DNA from: Nannobrachium achirus
Lineage: Eukaryota > Chordata > Actinopteri > Myctophiformes > Myctophidae
Assembly (NCBI GenBank): GCA_963921795.1
Contig: OY997652.1
Coordinates: forward strand, 57,736,419 to 57,800,418
Length of the DNA stretch: 64,000 bases
Direction: 5' to 3'
Shown here: piece by piece, positions 59,701 to 64,000 of the stretch
How positions within the stretch are numbered: the first letter of the stretch is position 1
Layout of the letters: each line of letters starts with the position of its first letter
Made by a program: the position numbers and the translations under genes
The notes under the pieces: model-generated
The model's input: only the letters and a program-made list of their open reading frames with translations
The model's database searches: none
Told to the model about the DNA's origin: nothing

Positions 59701-61603
59701 AATTATATATCGGGCTTTGGGCCGAGCTCGGGCTGCCGTTCTGTGGGGTGGGTTGGGCCGGGCTCCCTTTTTTTAGGCCCGATCTAAGCTCTAGTTTGTA
59801 CACTCTTAATATGATTTTATAATATAAATTGGGGAGCCATCGATATATAAATGCCATTAAATGGGGGTTAGTAGCCTAAGGCATTTCAAACTGTGAGTCT
59901 TTGAAATTCAAATGGTTGAGAATCATGAGATGGGAGTCCTCATGGATAAGAGGCATTACATGTTGTGTAACACGGTTATATTGTGAAAATAGCAGATCTA
60001 CATGCTCACAACGCCTCACGCTGCGAGGCGTTGTGAGCATAAGCGCGAGGCGTTGTGAGCATGTAGATCGGAATTTGGGCCGTTTTTTTTTTACACAGGT
60101 TTCTACGGTTTCTTGGGCTGGATATGGCAGCCTGGAACGGTTGTTCAAGTGCAGCTAAACTTGGCATGTTAGTAAACGTGCCACAGTTAACAATAATGCA
60201 TTGCACCTGTGCAGCTGACCTGCGGAACCTGGGAATATACCATTTTGTCAAGATGGGGAGAAGTGTGGAGAATAGTTAAAGTGACCATTTTGTGACAATT
60301 TTGCATTTGTAGTTATTTTACTGTAATTTAACAACATAATAACCAGCGCAGATAGACAAAGAGACATTCATGGATTTATATTTAAAAGTAACTTTGTGTC
60401 GCGACACGTTGTGAGCTTGGAGGTCGGCTATTTTCAGTACTTGTTGTTACCACACTAAACTAAGCATAATCAAGTCAATACTGGAGATGCGGCGTAACGG
60501 CATGGATTTCTACACAGAGAGGGCAATTCTTTCAACATAAGACGCTGCATTCAAGTTCAGGAGAGTTTAGACAAGGCAATTCTCTTCAATGCTGCCTTCA
60601 GGGTATGGCATGGAAAGAGGACATTTGCATTTCTTTCACCATAGTGGAAACTGCATTCATGGTCTGGAGAGGGCACTTTTTACAGACGAGTAAAAGGGCA
60701 GGGGCTCAAGCCCCCTTTGATGTCTATGTGTGCACGTGCCTGTGTGACAGGTCTAGTTGACAGTGACTAGGGCTGTCACGATATGACATTTTACATGACG
60801 ATTAATTGTCACTCAAATAATTGGCGATTAACGATTTAATTGTGTTTTTGTCGTTGATAATTACATTTCTGTTTGGCTTTTAGGCTTTGAAGTTGCACAT
60901 GGTAGATATGACACATAACCTAAATATACAAATACATTACTGACATATTTTACAACTTTATACCGTATTTTCCGGACTATAAGGCGCACTTAAAAGCCTT
61001 TAATTTTCTCAAAAAACTACAATGCGCCTTATAGTCCAGTGCGCCTTATATATGGATCATTCATTGACATTGACATTCCCTTTAGCACAGCTCCATCTGT
61101 TGGATGCATAACGCAACGGTAACGTCTATTATGTGCGCCTTATAGTCAGGTGCGCCTTATATATGAAAACAGTTTGAAAATAGACCATTCATTGACAGTG
61201 CGCCTTATAGTCAGGTGCGCCTTATAGTCCAGAAAATACTGTACTTAAAAAATAACATTGATAGTGGAAATAGCCGATCTACAAGCTCACAACGCGTCGC
61301 GATGCGACGCGTTGTGAGCTTGTAGATCTGCTATTTCCACTATTTCTGACATTTTTCAACATTCACGATTATGACGATTATGACAAAATAATTGCGATAA
61401 TGTCAAATAATCACGATTAGACGATTATGTAATAATTGTGACAGCCCTATTGACAGTGACTGATCTAATGCTCCAGTGGGACAGACAGGAGGAATACAAG
61501 GCGTCAGCGTGGAAGGTGTACCTGTGACTTCATCTCATACAGAGCAGCGTTGTCTGGAGTCAGCTGAATGGCCTCGTCCCACTTCTTAATGGCCTCCCGG
61601 TGT
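41333..61603 (-). CDS. ttc33: Tetratricopeptide repeat protein 33, 3' part (three exons)
   Basis: Exons in transcript order: 61603-61522, 53038-52907, 41713-41333 (stop 41335-41333). The visible protein is 197 aa; human TTC33 is about 262 aa, so roughly 65 N-terminal residues lie in exons beyond the window. Recognisable stretches are [50 protein letters not shown] and [20 protein letters not shown], forming TPR helices; then [18 protein letters not shown] and a C-terminal LVKARGP. The family is a TPR protein-interaction scaffold of poorly defined role. The gene converges on ptger4, as in mammals. Introns of about 11.2 and 8.5 kb are transposon-filled. Confidence 0.93.
41714..42254. other. ttc33 intron, unclassified with CCCTAA-like run
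   Basis: Holds CTAACCCTAACCTTAACCTC and CCTAACCCTAACCCTAACCT then CCGTGGGGTGA (41944-42020), also found at 2440-2475. No gene. Confidence 0.45.
42255..42640 (+). mobile_element. 5'-truncated LINE, last 45 codons and 3' UTR
   Basis: The open frame 42255-42392 reads [20 protein letters not shown] then [20 protein letters not shown] and a stop. This resembles the extreme C-terminus of non-LTR reverse transcriptase ORFs (the SIRFRGxxLWN phrase). An AT-rich tail with AATAAATGAATAAAAATAAA follows. Antisense to ttc33. Confidence 0.65.
42890..43140. mobile_element. Divergent family-J MITE with hairpin
   Basis: ACGGGTGAAATACCTCATAA, TGTCCAAAACTGTTAC and TTTTTTGCCCAACAACAGCA correspond to family-J ends with many changes. 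Hairpin at 42966-43038. Confidence 0.6.
42966..43038. repeat. Hairpin module, divergent
   Basis: AAAAAGTAGCAGATCTACAA then GCTCAAAACGCATCGC, against GCGCCGCGTTTCAAGCTTGC and AGAACTGCTACTTTT. Paired changes (TAGC to GTAGC and GCTAC) keep the stem. Confidence 0.85.
43242..43406. repeat. (CT)n(GT)n compound microsatellite
   Basis: CT run, about 38 GT units, a GCGCGC-rich break at 43333-43361, then about 22 GT units. ORFs across it are artefacts. Confidence 0.96.
43407..44097. other. ttc33 intron, no gene
   Basis: About 690 bp. A hairpin left-arm remnant, CAAATAGCAGATCAACATGC, is at 43858-43878. Otherwise unclassified. Confidence 0.4.
44098..44411. mobile_element. TTAA-type foldback MITE with 145-bp arms
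   Basis: TTAAAGGGGAAGACCACCCA continues as an almost exact inverted repeat to 44411 (CTTCCCCTTTAA), leaving only about 25 bp in the centre. TTAA at both ends. Transcription through it would give a long RNA hairpin. Confidence 0.88.
44412..45365. other. ttc33 intron, no gene
   Basis: About 950 bp. Divergent hairpin at 44709-44771 (AGACAATCTACAAGATCACA left, GAGCCTGTAGCATGGCTATT right) followed by GGCAAAGAGATTTGGTGTG, also seen at 8950. No coding signal. Confidence 0.45.
45366..45685 (+). mobile_element. Helitron-like element, copy
   Basis: TTGGGACCGTCAGGTCGCAG to CTCCCAATTAGGGAG then TCTTACTGG. Flanking A on the left and T on the right. A further 5' fragment lies at 45878-45945. Confidence 0.65.
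45686..46499. other. ttc33 intron, unclassified repeats
   Basis: Contains the truncated Helitron-like start (TTGCTACCGTCAAGTCGCAG) and pieces of the GGTTTGAGAAACACTG repeat. No gene. Confidence 0.4.
46500..46885 (+). repeat. Repeat L with hairpin, left part
   Basis: Collinear with 59940-60385: TGTTGTGTAACACGGTTATA, hairpin, GGTTTCTACGGTTTCTTGGG and AGACAAAGAGACATTCATGG. It is split by the Helitron-like element that follows; the other copy is unsplit. Confidence 0.75.
46507..46568. repeat. Hairpin module with duplicated right arm
   Basis: ATTGTGAAAATAGCAGGTCT, ACATGTAGATCTGCTATTTT, then GTAGATCTGCTATTTTCACA. The right half appears twice in tandem. Confidence 0.88.
46886..47862 (+). mobile_element. 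Helitron-like element, long copy with empty site
   Basis: TTGCGACCGTCAGGTCGCAC to CTCCCGATTAGGGAG then TCTTACTGG. The unsplit repeat L copy at 60372 reads ATGGATTTATATTTAAAAG, so the insertion is between A and T with no duplication. It contains a CAGT/CCGT array (46938-47056), a GC-rich middle shared with 12690-13130 and about three tandem units of a 110-bp block (47481-47816). No Rep/helicase ORF. Confidence 0.78.
46971..47056. repeat. (CCGT)n array
   Basis: About 21 CCGT units following a CAGT run inside the Helitron-like element; much longer than in sister copies. Confidence 0.95.
47863..48284. other. ttc33 intron, unclassified
   Basis: Starts with repeat-L sequence, then a GGTATGGCA MITE fragment. 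A hairpin right arm, GAGCTTGTAGATCTGCTATT, is at 48203-48222. No gene. Confidence 0.45.
48285..48600 (+). mobile_element. Part of TTAA-type two-hairpin MITE
   Basis: TCAGTGGTTCTCAAACTTTT, ATATATTCAATGATTTGGA, hairpin, then TCAATAGCTAAAGTATCGAA and CCTGACGGGTTAA. Corresponds to the right half of 56348-56955. Confidence 0.65.
48473..48541. repeat. Hairpin module, subtype GCGCGGCACTCGG
   Basis: AGAAGATCTACAAGCTTGCA then GCGCGGCACTC, with the inverse GGTGCCGCGCTGTGAGCTTG and CAGATCTGCTATTTT. Confidence 0.9.
48601..50385. other. ttc33 intron, 1.8 kb unclassified
   Basis: No hairpin module. Contains a duplicated 48-bp unit with GAGATATCTC palindromes (49059-49133) and an open frame at 50139-50330 ([20 protein letters not shown] in part) that I cannot assign. 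Otherwise nothing recognisable. Confidence 0.4.
49059..49133. repeat. Tandem duplication with GAGATATCTC palindromes
   Basis: AGTGCCATTCCCGAGATATC then TCGCGAAA occurs twice about 48 bp apart, with CTCGAG between. Confidence 0.85.
50394..51239 (+). mobile_element. hAT-K, complete non-autonomous copy
   Basis: TAGAGCTTAAAAGTTCAGCC to GGCCCGATTTAAGCTCTA with a perfect 8-bp duplication CCAGGGCC (50386-50393, 51240-51247). GC-rich GGGTCGG/CCCGACGGG ends. It contains a GT array and no hairpin module. The second copy is at 59034. Confidence 0.92.
50674..50750. repeat. (GT)n microsatellite in hAT-K
   Basis: About 37 GT units; absent from the sister copy at 59034, where only a short TGTGTG remains. 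Confidence 0.96.
51248..51602. mobile_element. Foldback element with about 155-bp arms
   Basis: CTCCACATACACACCCATTG, CTAATACGTGAGCAGG and TTTCATTTATTTTTAATAAT recur inverted to 51600 (CAATGGGTGTGTATGTGGAG). Very short centre. Confidence 0.85.
51745..52005 (-). mobile_element. tRNA-derived SINE (minus)
   Basis: The minus strand has GTGGCCGTAGCTCTAAGTG, B-box GGTTCGCCCCC and CTGAGCAAGACACTTGCC, a phrase typical of fish SINEs. No A-rich tail resolved. Confidence 0.65.
52452..52500. repeat. Hairpin module, left arm deleted
   Basis: ATTGTGAAAATAG joins directly to TTGCGAGGCGTTGTGAGCAT then GTAGATCTGCTATTTTT. Exactly the inner left arm is missing compared with 52753-52826. Confidence 0.85.
52753..52826. 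repeat. Hairpin module, subtype CATGCTCACAAC
   Basis: GTGAAAATAGCTGATCTACA then TGCTCACAACACTTCGC, with the inverse GCGAGGCGTTGTGAGCATGT and AGATCTGCTAT. Confidence 0.9.
52907..53038 (-). CDS. ttc33: ttc33 middle exon
   Basis: 44 codons: [44 protein letters not shown]. One complete TPR unit. Acceptor TAACAG^GTA, donor TTG^GTGAGT, both phase 0. The exon is sandwiched between transposons 30 bp away on one side and 56 bp on the other. Confidence 0.93.
53095..54257 (+). mobile_element. hAT-E copy 2 with expanded hairpin array
   Basis: TAGGGCTGTCACGATTATG to ATAATTTTGACAGCCCTA. Flanks CGCTCAAT (53087-53094) and CGCTCAAA (54258-54265) agree at 7 of 8. Contains the tandem half-hairpins (53299-53576) and about 530 bp of inserted unclassified sequence (53577-54110). 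Confidence 0.82.
53299..53576. repeat. Tandem array of half-hairpins
   Basis: Five successive units, each starting ATTGATAGTGGAAATAGC or a close variant. The first two carry a mini-stem CTCACAACGTTGTGAG, the third and fourth are truncated after CTCACAACAAAGAA, and only the fifth closes with GTAGATCTGCTATTTCCACT. Confidence 0.9.
54326..54360. repeat. Hairpin module, minimal form
   Basis: TTGAAAAATAGCACATGTAG then ATCTACTATTTTTGA. All of the stem beyond GATCTAC is gone. Confidence 0.8.
54592..54629. repeat. Hairpin half at a chimeric junction
   Basis: TTTCAAAAATAGCAGATCTA, CAAGCTCGCAGCGCGG, then hAT-I sequence CCTCTAATATTTTATTTGGC begins. Confidence 0.85.
54630..54856 (+). mobile_element. hAT-I right half, fused to a TTAA-type MITE
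   Basis: CTCTAATATTTTATTTGGCC, TTTAGAAATGTGCAGATAGC to CACAGGTTGAGAACCACTG, collinear with the right half of 39918-40161. Confidence 0.75.
54893..55251. mobile_element. Foldback element with about 105-bp arms
   Basis: TCCTCACTAATGTTCATAAA through GAAATCCATAGTCTTGTGTC is inverted at 55148-55251 with few differences. Confidence 0.85.
55574..55660. repeat. Hairpin module in hAT-D
   Basis: TTTGCCAAAAAATAGCCGAT then CTACAAGCTCACAACGCG, against CTCGTTGTGGGCTTGTAGAT and CTGCTATCTTTTGGTAAA. Confidence 0.88.
55731..56172 (-). mobile_element. hAT-C nested in hAT-D (minus)
   Basis: CAATGTTGTTTTTTAAGCAC to AATCAAACACTT with a perfect 8-bp duplication GGTCACAA (55723-55730, 56173-56180). Hairpin at 55912-55990. 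Confidence 0.85.
55912..55990. repeat. Hairpin module in hAT-C
   Basis: GTTGAATGCTGAAAATAGCC, GATCTACAAGCTCACAATGC, then GCAGCTTGTAGATCTGCTAT and TTTCAGCATGCAAC. Confidence 0.9.
56403..56486. repeat. Hairpin module, left of pair
   Basis: TTGAAACATAACAGATATAC, AAGCTCACAGCGCAGCACC, then GAGTGCCACGCTGCAAGTTT and GTAGATCTGCAATTTTTGAA. Confidence 0.82.
56834..56912. repeat. Hairpin module, right of pair
   Basis: TTCAAAAATAGCAGATCTAC, AAGCTCGCAGCGCGGCACTC, GGTGCCGCGCTGTGAGCTTG, TATATCTGCTATTTTTCAA. Near-perfect 39-bp arms. Confidence 0.92.
57254..57788. mobile_element. MITE with about 150-bp inverted ends
   Basis: CCCATTATATCTCCCCTTTA, TTATATCATTTTTATTGTTG and TTCGTCACCTTTACAACAAG are inverted at 57640-57788 (GTAAAGGTGACGAATC, GGGGAGATATAAGGG). 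An internal open frame at 57350 has no known motif. Confidence 0.78.
57789..58319. other. ttc33 intron, no gene
   Basis: About 530 bp. An open frame at 57946-58164 has no recognisable family. A CA run is at 58180-58198. Confidence 0.4.
58320..58480 (+). mobile_element. Probable LINE 3' tail with ACT repeats
   Basis: GGGTAAGCATAATAAGCTCA then GGCTTCAGCTTATACCC, followed by ATGAAATGTATTG and AAATAAACTACTACTACTAC. The end microsatellite is typical of non-LTR tails. Confidence 0.45.
58700..58860 (+). mobile_element. tRNA-derived SINE
   Basis: CTCAGCTGGTAAGACACCCA (A-box region) and GGTTTGATTCC (B-box, 58789-58799), then GGGGCTATTTTCTGAATGTC and a CT-rich tail ending AATTAAAG. Confidence 0.7.
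58965..59033. repeat. Second palindrome family, rearranged copy
   Basis: GGAACCAAATGGACCCATAT then GGGTCTGTAACTGTACAAAA and GGAACCAAATGGACCC again. Split by hAT-K; GTTTGTACACTCTTA resumes at 59794. Confidence 0.8.
59034..59793 (+). mobile_element. hAT-K copy 2
   Basis: TAGAGCTTAGAAATTCAGCC to GGCCCGATCTAAGCTCTA. Flanks ATTTGTAC (59026-59033) and GTTTGTAC (59794-59801) agree at 7 of 8. Collinear with 50394-51239 without the GT array. Confidence 0.9.
59930..60385 (+). repeat. Repeat L, unsplit copy, with hairpin
   Basis: Collinear with 46445-46885 plus 47863-47880. ATGGATTTATATTTAAAAG at 60371-60389 is the empty site of the Helitron-like insertion. A hairpin with a repeated right arm is at 59979-60070. 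Confidence 0.78.
59979..60070. repeat. Hairpin module with duplicated right arm
   Basis: GTGAAAATAGCAGATCTACA, TGCTCACAACGCCTCAC, GCGAGGCGTTGTGAGCAT, then AGCGCGAGGCGTTGTGAGCA and TGTAGATC. The outer right arm is lost. Confidence 0.85.
60396..60742 (+). mobile_element. hAT-A copy 5, starting at its hairpin
   Basis: Begins inside the hairpin (GTGTCGCGACACGTTGTGAG then CTTGGAGGTCGGCTATTTTC) and runs to GTGTGCACGTGCCTG. The half beyond the hairpin is missing. Confidence 0.75.
60961..61243. mobile_element. GGACTATAAGGCGC-type MITE nested in hAT-E
   Basis: TACCGTATTTTCCGGACTAT to AGTCCAGAAAATACTGTA, with repeated GCGCCTTATAGTC internally, a widespread vertebrate MITE type. It splits hAT-E sequence that is continuous at 53272-53290. 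Confidence 0.85.
61261..61343. repeat. Hairpin module, reference copy (83 bp)
   Basis: 40-bp arms with a single mismatch and the 3-nt loop GAT. Left arm: ATAGTGGAAATAGCCGATCT, ACAAGCTCACAACGCGTCGC. The outer ATAGTGGAA is hAT-E specific. Confidence 0.95.
61522..61603 (-). CDS. ttc33: ttc33 exon with first visible TPR
   Basis: 82 nt: one base completing a codon split by the intron (probably Arg), then [27 protein letters not shown]. Acceptor CCATAG^ACA, donor CAG^GTACAC. Upstream exons encoding the N-terminus are not in the window. Confidence 0.92.
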
Positions 61604-61610
61604 CTATGGA

Positions 61611-61625
61611 GGACACGCACGCACG

Positions 61626-61658
<33 letters not shown>

Positions 61659-61686
61659 ACACGCACATGCACACACACACACACAC
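61611..61686. repeat. (CA)n/(GCAC)n microsatellite beside ttc33 exon
   Basis: Starts 8 bp from the exon's acceptor, so the polypyrimidine tract of the minus-strand intron is largely this GT repeat. Confidence 0.95.
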
Positions 61687-62142
61687 AATGTATTGCGCTA
61701 ATCCATATTTGGGCAATCATAGGACCAACGGCCACTTTCAAGATTTGTCAAAAATCTTCAAACACTTTCAAGATTGTTTTTTTTTTTTTTTTTTTTTATC
61801 CACAAGTTTCCGCGGGAGTTTACTGGAGACTATCAGGACCAAACTTCCGGGTTTAACAGCAGACATACAAGCTCACGTCGCGTCGCAGATGCAACCCGTT
61901 GTGAGCTTGTAAATCGGCGGCGGAAGATCGATGCAAACGTTTGCGCAATGCACTATGGGGCGTAGGAAACTCGTGGATAGCATATGTACGAGCTCGCACT
62001 GCGGCACGAAGTGGCACACTGTGAGCTTGTGTATCTGCTATTTCTAAAATGGATATCTATATAAAATATCTGCACAAAACTAAAATGACATTTTCCCAGT
62101 TTTAATGGGATAATCTCAACAAAGTTAATAGATAGTTGCAGA
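61687..62142. other. ttc33 intron with two divergent hairpins
   Basis: Poly-T run at 61776-61797. Hairpins at 61857-61918 (GACATACAAGCTCACGTCGC; GTTGTGAGCTTGTAAATCGG) and 61977-62046 (GTACGAGCTCGCACTGCGGC; CACTGTGAGCTTGTGTATCT). No gene. Confidence 0.5.
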
Positions 62143-62555
62143 TAGGGATGGGAAGATACGCAATATTATCGTTTATCGCGATAATCGTATCGTGGAGATT
62201 TGATTTATCGTGATATCGTCCTCCGTCATGCACTGGGATCAAAATTCACCTTTTATTTGCAGAGCTGCATATCTGTTACCATTTAAACCCTCTATAATTG
62301 GTGAAAGGTACTTATAATATACGTACTTGATAAAGTCTTTTTCCACTCTCTATCAAATGTATTTGCCAAAAAAAATAGCCGATCTACAAGCTCACAACGC
62401 AACGTGACGCGTTGTGAGCTTGTAGATCTGCTATTTTTTTGGCAAATGTTCCGCCACCAGGATAATGGATTTTGATTATCGCGATAATATCATAAATCAC
62501 GATTTCTTTGGTCACAATAATCGTGATATGAAATCTTCATATCGCCCCATCCCTA
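62143..62555 (+). mobile_element. hAT-D, complete non-autonomous copy
   Basis: TAGGGATGGGAAGATACG to ATATCGCCCCATCCCTA. Flanks GTTGCAGA (62135-62142) and GTTGCAGC (62556-62563) agree at 7 of 8. Hairpin at 62361-62447, near the centre. Confidence 0.88.
62361..62447. repeat. Hairpin module in hAT-D
   Basis: ATTTGCCAAAAAAAATAGCC, GATCTACAAGCTCACAACGC, with the inverse GCGTTGTGAGCTTGTAGATC and TGCTATTTTTTTGGCAAAT. The outer ATTTGCC palindrome is hAT-D specific. Confidence 0.93.
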
Positions 62556-62896
62556 GTTGCAGCTATATTAGTGGAATCTATATTAGTGGATGTATGACAT
62601 TGGTCAAGTGGGGGCTGAGGTTATGCTGGGGCACTGTCCTACTGAGCACTTTAGTGATGCGATTATGGGAACACTCATCTGACTCATCCTACCTGGAAAC
62701 TCCTCCGGTCAATATTGACTGAAGACGGACTACCGTACCTAGACTCTGAAGAAGGTCTCCAATGTTTGCCAAGTCCCTGTTTATGAAAACGGATATCCTG
62801 ATTCAGTGTCAAACTAGGGCTGTCGTGGTCGATTTTAGTAGACAAATGACTGCGATTAACCCATTTAGGCCTAGGAATTATTGACTGCTTTAACTA

Positions 62897-62973
62897 TTGA
62901 AAAATAGCAGATATACAAGCTCACAGCGCGGCACCGAGTGCCGCGCTGCGAGCTTGTAGATCTGCTATTTTTG
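62897..62973. repeat. Hairpin module, left of pair
   Basis: TTGAAAAATAGCAGATATAC, AAGCTCACAGCGCGGCACC, GAGTGCCGCGCTGCGAGCTT, GTAGATCTGCTATTTTTGAA. Confidence 0.92.
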
Positions 62974-63321
62974 AAAAAGTCGTGAAAATGTGTGCAAATC
63001 TTTGAATATATGCATTTTCAAAGCGAACGTCTGTAACTCAAATTTTGCTTCTGGGTGGTCCCTGGAACTAGATATTTTGAGATGCGGGTCCGTGGCCAAA
63101 TAAATATCATTTTGGGGGTCCTTCACATGAAAAGGTTTGAGAACCACTGACATAGTAGTCTCTCAAGAACAGACTAACTGAGCTCCAGTTAAGTGAAAAG
63201 GACCTTTTCTTTGACGATGGCCGGCCAGATTGCTGACATAGAAACATAGGTTTTTTCCAAAAATCTTAGAAGGATTCAAAAGACACTTATAGAATCGGGT
63301 CAAAATTCTAATTTTCACAAT

Positions 63322-63400
63322 TTTTCAAAAATAGCAGATCTACAAGCTCGCAGCGCGGCACTCGGTGCCGCGCTGTGAGCTTGTATATCTGCTATTTTTA
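63322..63400. repeat. Hairpin module, right of pair
   Basis: TTTCAAAAATAGCAGATCTA, CAAGCTCGCAGCGCGGCACT, CGGTGCCGCGCTGTGAGCTT, GTATATCTGCTATTTTTAG. Confidence 0.92.
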
Positions 63401-63458
63401 GTTAATAGTTAAAGCATAAAATATTGCGTCATAATGTGTTCAGGCCTAAATGGGTTAA

Positions 63459-64000
63459 TGGTTTGATCGTGTACCTGTTGAGAAGTGACCTTGTGTAAGC
63501 CCTATATATGTTTCCTTTCTCATCTGCACTTATTTCTGTCTTTTAATAATTGAGTACCTGAGATGAATAACATTTTTTTTTAATATAGATATTTTTTTGA
63601 TTTACCAGACTGTAAGCCACAAACTAGTCATTTCTAATCTGTTAAATTCTTAATGCACTCCCCCCTCATTTTGTTCAATTGTCTGTTTTAATGTTATCTG
63701 CTCCCTTTGTCTGCTGAATATTGCTTGTACGGACGTATACAGTTGGGGGGGGGGTCCCCAGTTAAAATATGATTATTTTGGGGGTCACAGCTTGAAAAGG
63801 TTGAGAACCACTGCTGACACAATGTGACATAGCTCTGTTTACACAATGCTGTACCCCCTCCAACTGTATAGACCTTCCCCATTTTCAATCGTTTTTATTA
63901 TATTTTGACACTTGGTTTGTCAATGTAAACGTATGTTTTCTCATGCCAATGAAGCTCCATTGAATCGAAGATTAAATTGTATTTTCAGACAGTTAACCAC
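63459..64000. other. No gene seen at the window end
   Basis: Repeat sequence with AATCTGTTAAATTCTTAATG as at 31895 and a GGTTGAGAACCACTG end at 63800. No further ttc33 exon is recognisable. Confidence 0.4.

Larger units (their letters stand above)
60768..61449 (+). mobile_element. hAT-E copy 3, with nested MITE and hairpin
   Basis: TAGGGCTGTCACGATATGAC to TAATTGTGACAGCCCTA, bounded by 11-bp direct repeats TTGACAGTGAC. A nested element is at 60961-61243 and an excellent hairpin at 61261-61343. Confidence 0.85.
62856..63458 (-). mobile_element. TTAA-type (piggyBac-like) MITE with two hairpins, intact
   Basis: TTAACCCATTTAGGCCTAGG to AGGCCTAAATGGGTTAA, TTAA at both ends. It is inserted in a hAT-E fragment beginning TAGGGCTGTCGTGG (62817). 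Hairpins at 62897-62973 and 63322-63400. The internal part is inverted relative to 56348-56955. Confidence 0.85.

Noticed and set aside
62465..64000. 5' exons of ttc33
   Set aside because: I looked on the minus strand for the conserved N-terminal region and saw none. The stretch is transposon.

Overview
The window looks like teleost fish nuclear DNA. Two spliced vertebrate genes sit as small GC-rich exons in a sea of AT-rich, deeply nested DNA transposons (hAT-like, TTAA/piggyBac-like, TA-type, Helitron-like), L2-type LINE tails, tRNA-derived SINEs and long dinucleotide arrays. The species cannot be named from sequence alone.

Genes. A prostaglandin E receptor EP4-like GPCR (ptger4) lies on the plus strand in five coding exons: 15070-15240, 18311-18619, 22611-22940, 26246-26383 and 27582-28034 (466 aa). 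The 3' part of ttc33 lies on the minus strand in exons 61603-61522, 53038-52907 and 41713-41333; its 5' exons are outside the window. The two genes converge, as PTGER4 and TTC33 do in mammals. The receptor has the EP4 fold and C-terminus, but a His replaces the prostanoid-receptor Arg of TM7 and TM3 has several bulky substitutions. It also has three coding introns that mammalian EP4 lacks.

Layout. 1-14.6 kb: nested transposons, no gene. 14.65-28.03 kb: ptger4, with introns built almost entirely of transposons. 28.05-41.3 kb: transposons only. 41.3-61.6 kb and beyond: ttc33 exons embedded in transposons. 61.7-64 kb: transposons.

Main novelty. A short hairpin module occurs at about 54 loci marked by eye (roughly one per 1.2 kb). 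Its left arm is ATAGCMGATCTACAAGCTC followed by ACAACGCGTCGC, and the right arm is the reverse complement. It sits mostly near the middle of at least ten otherwise unrelated non-autonomous transposon families belonging to hAT-like (8-bp duplications), TTAA-type and TA-type groups. The outer part of the stem differs by family and extends the palindrome into host-specific sequence. One TA-type copy has both outer arms but no core. Other copies have one arm, tandem half-hairpins, or a switch from one transposon family to another at the hairpin centre. This looks like a mobile or gene-converting palindrome that parasitises transposons and drives local rearrangement. Family labels (hAT-A, hAT-B and so on) are working names for this report only.
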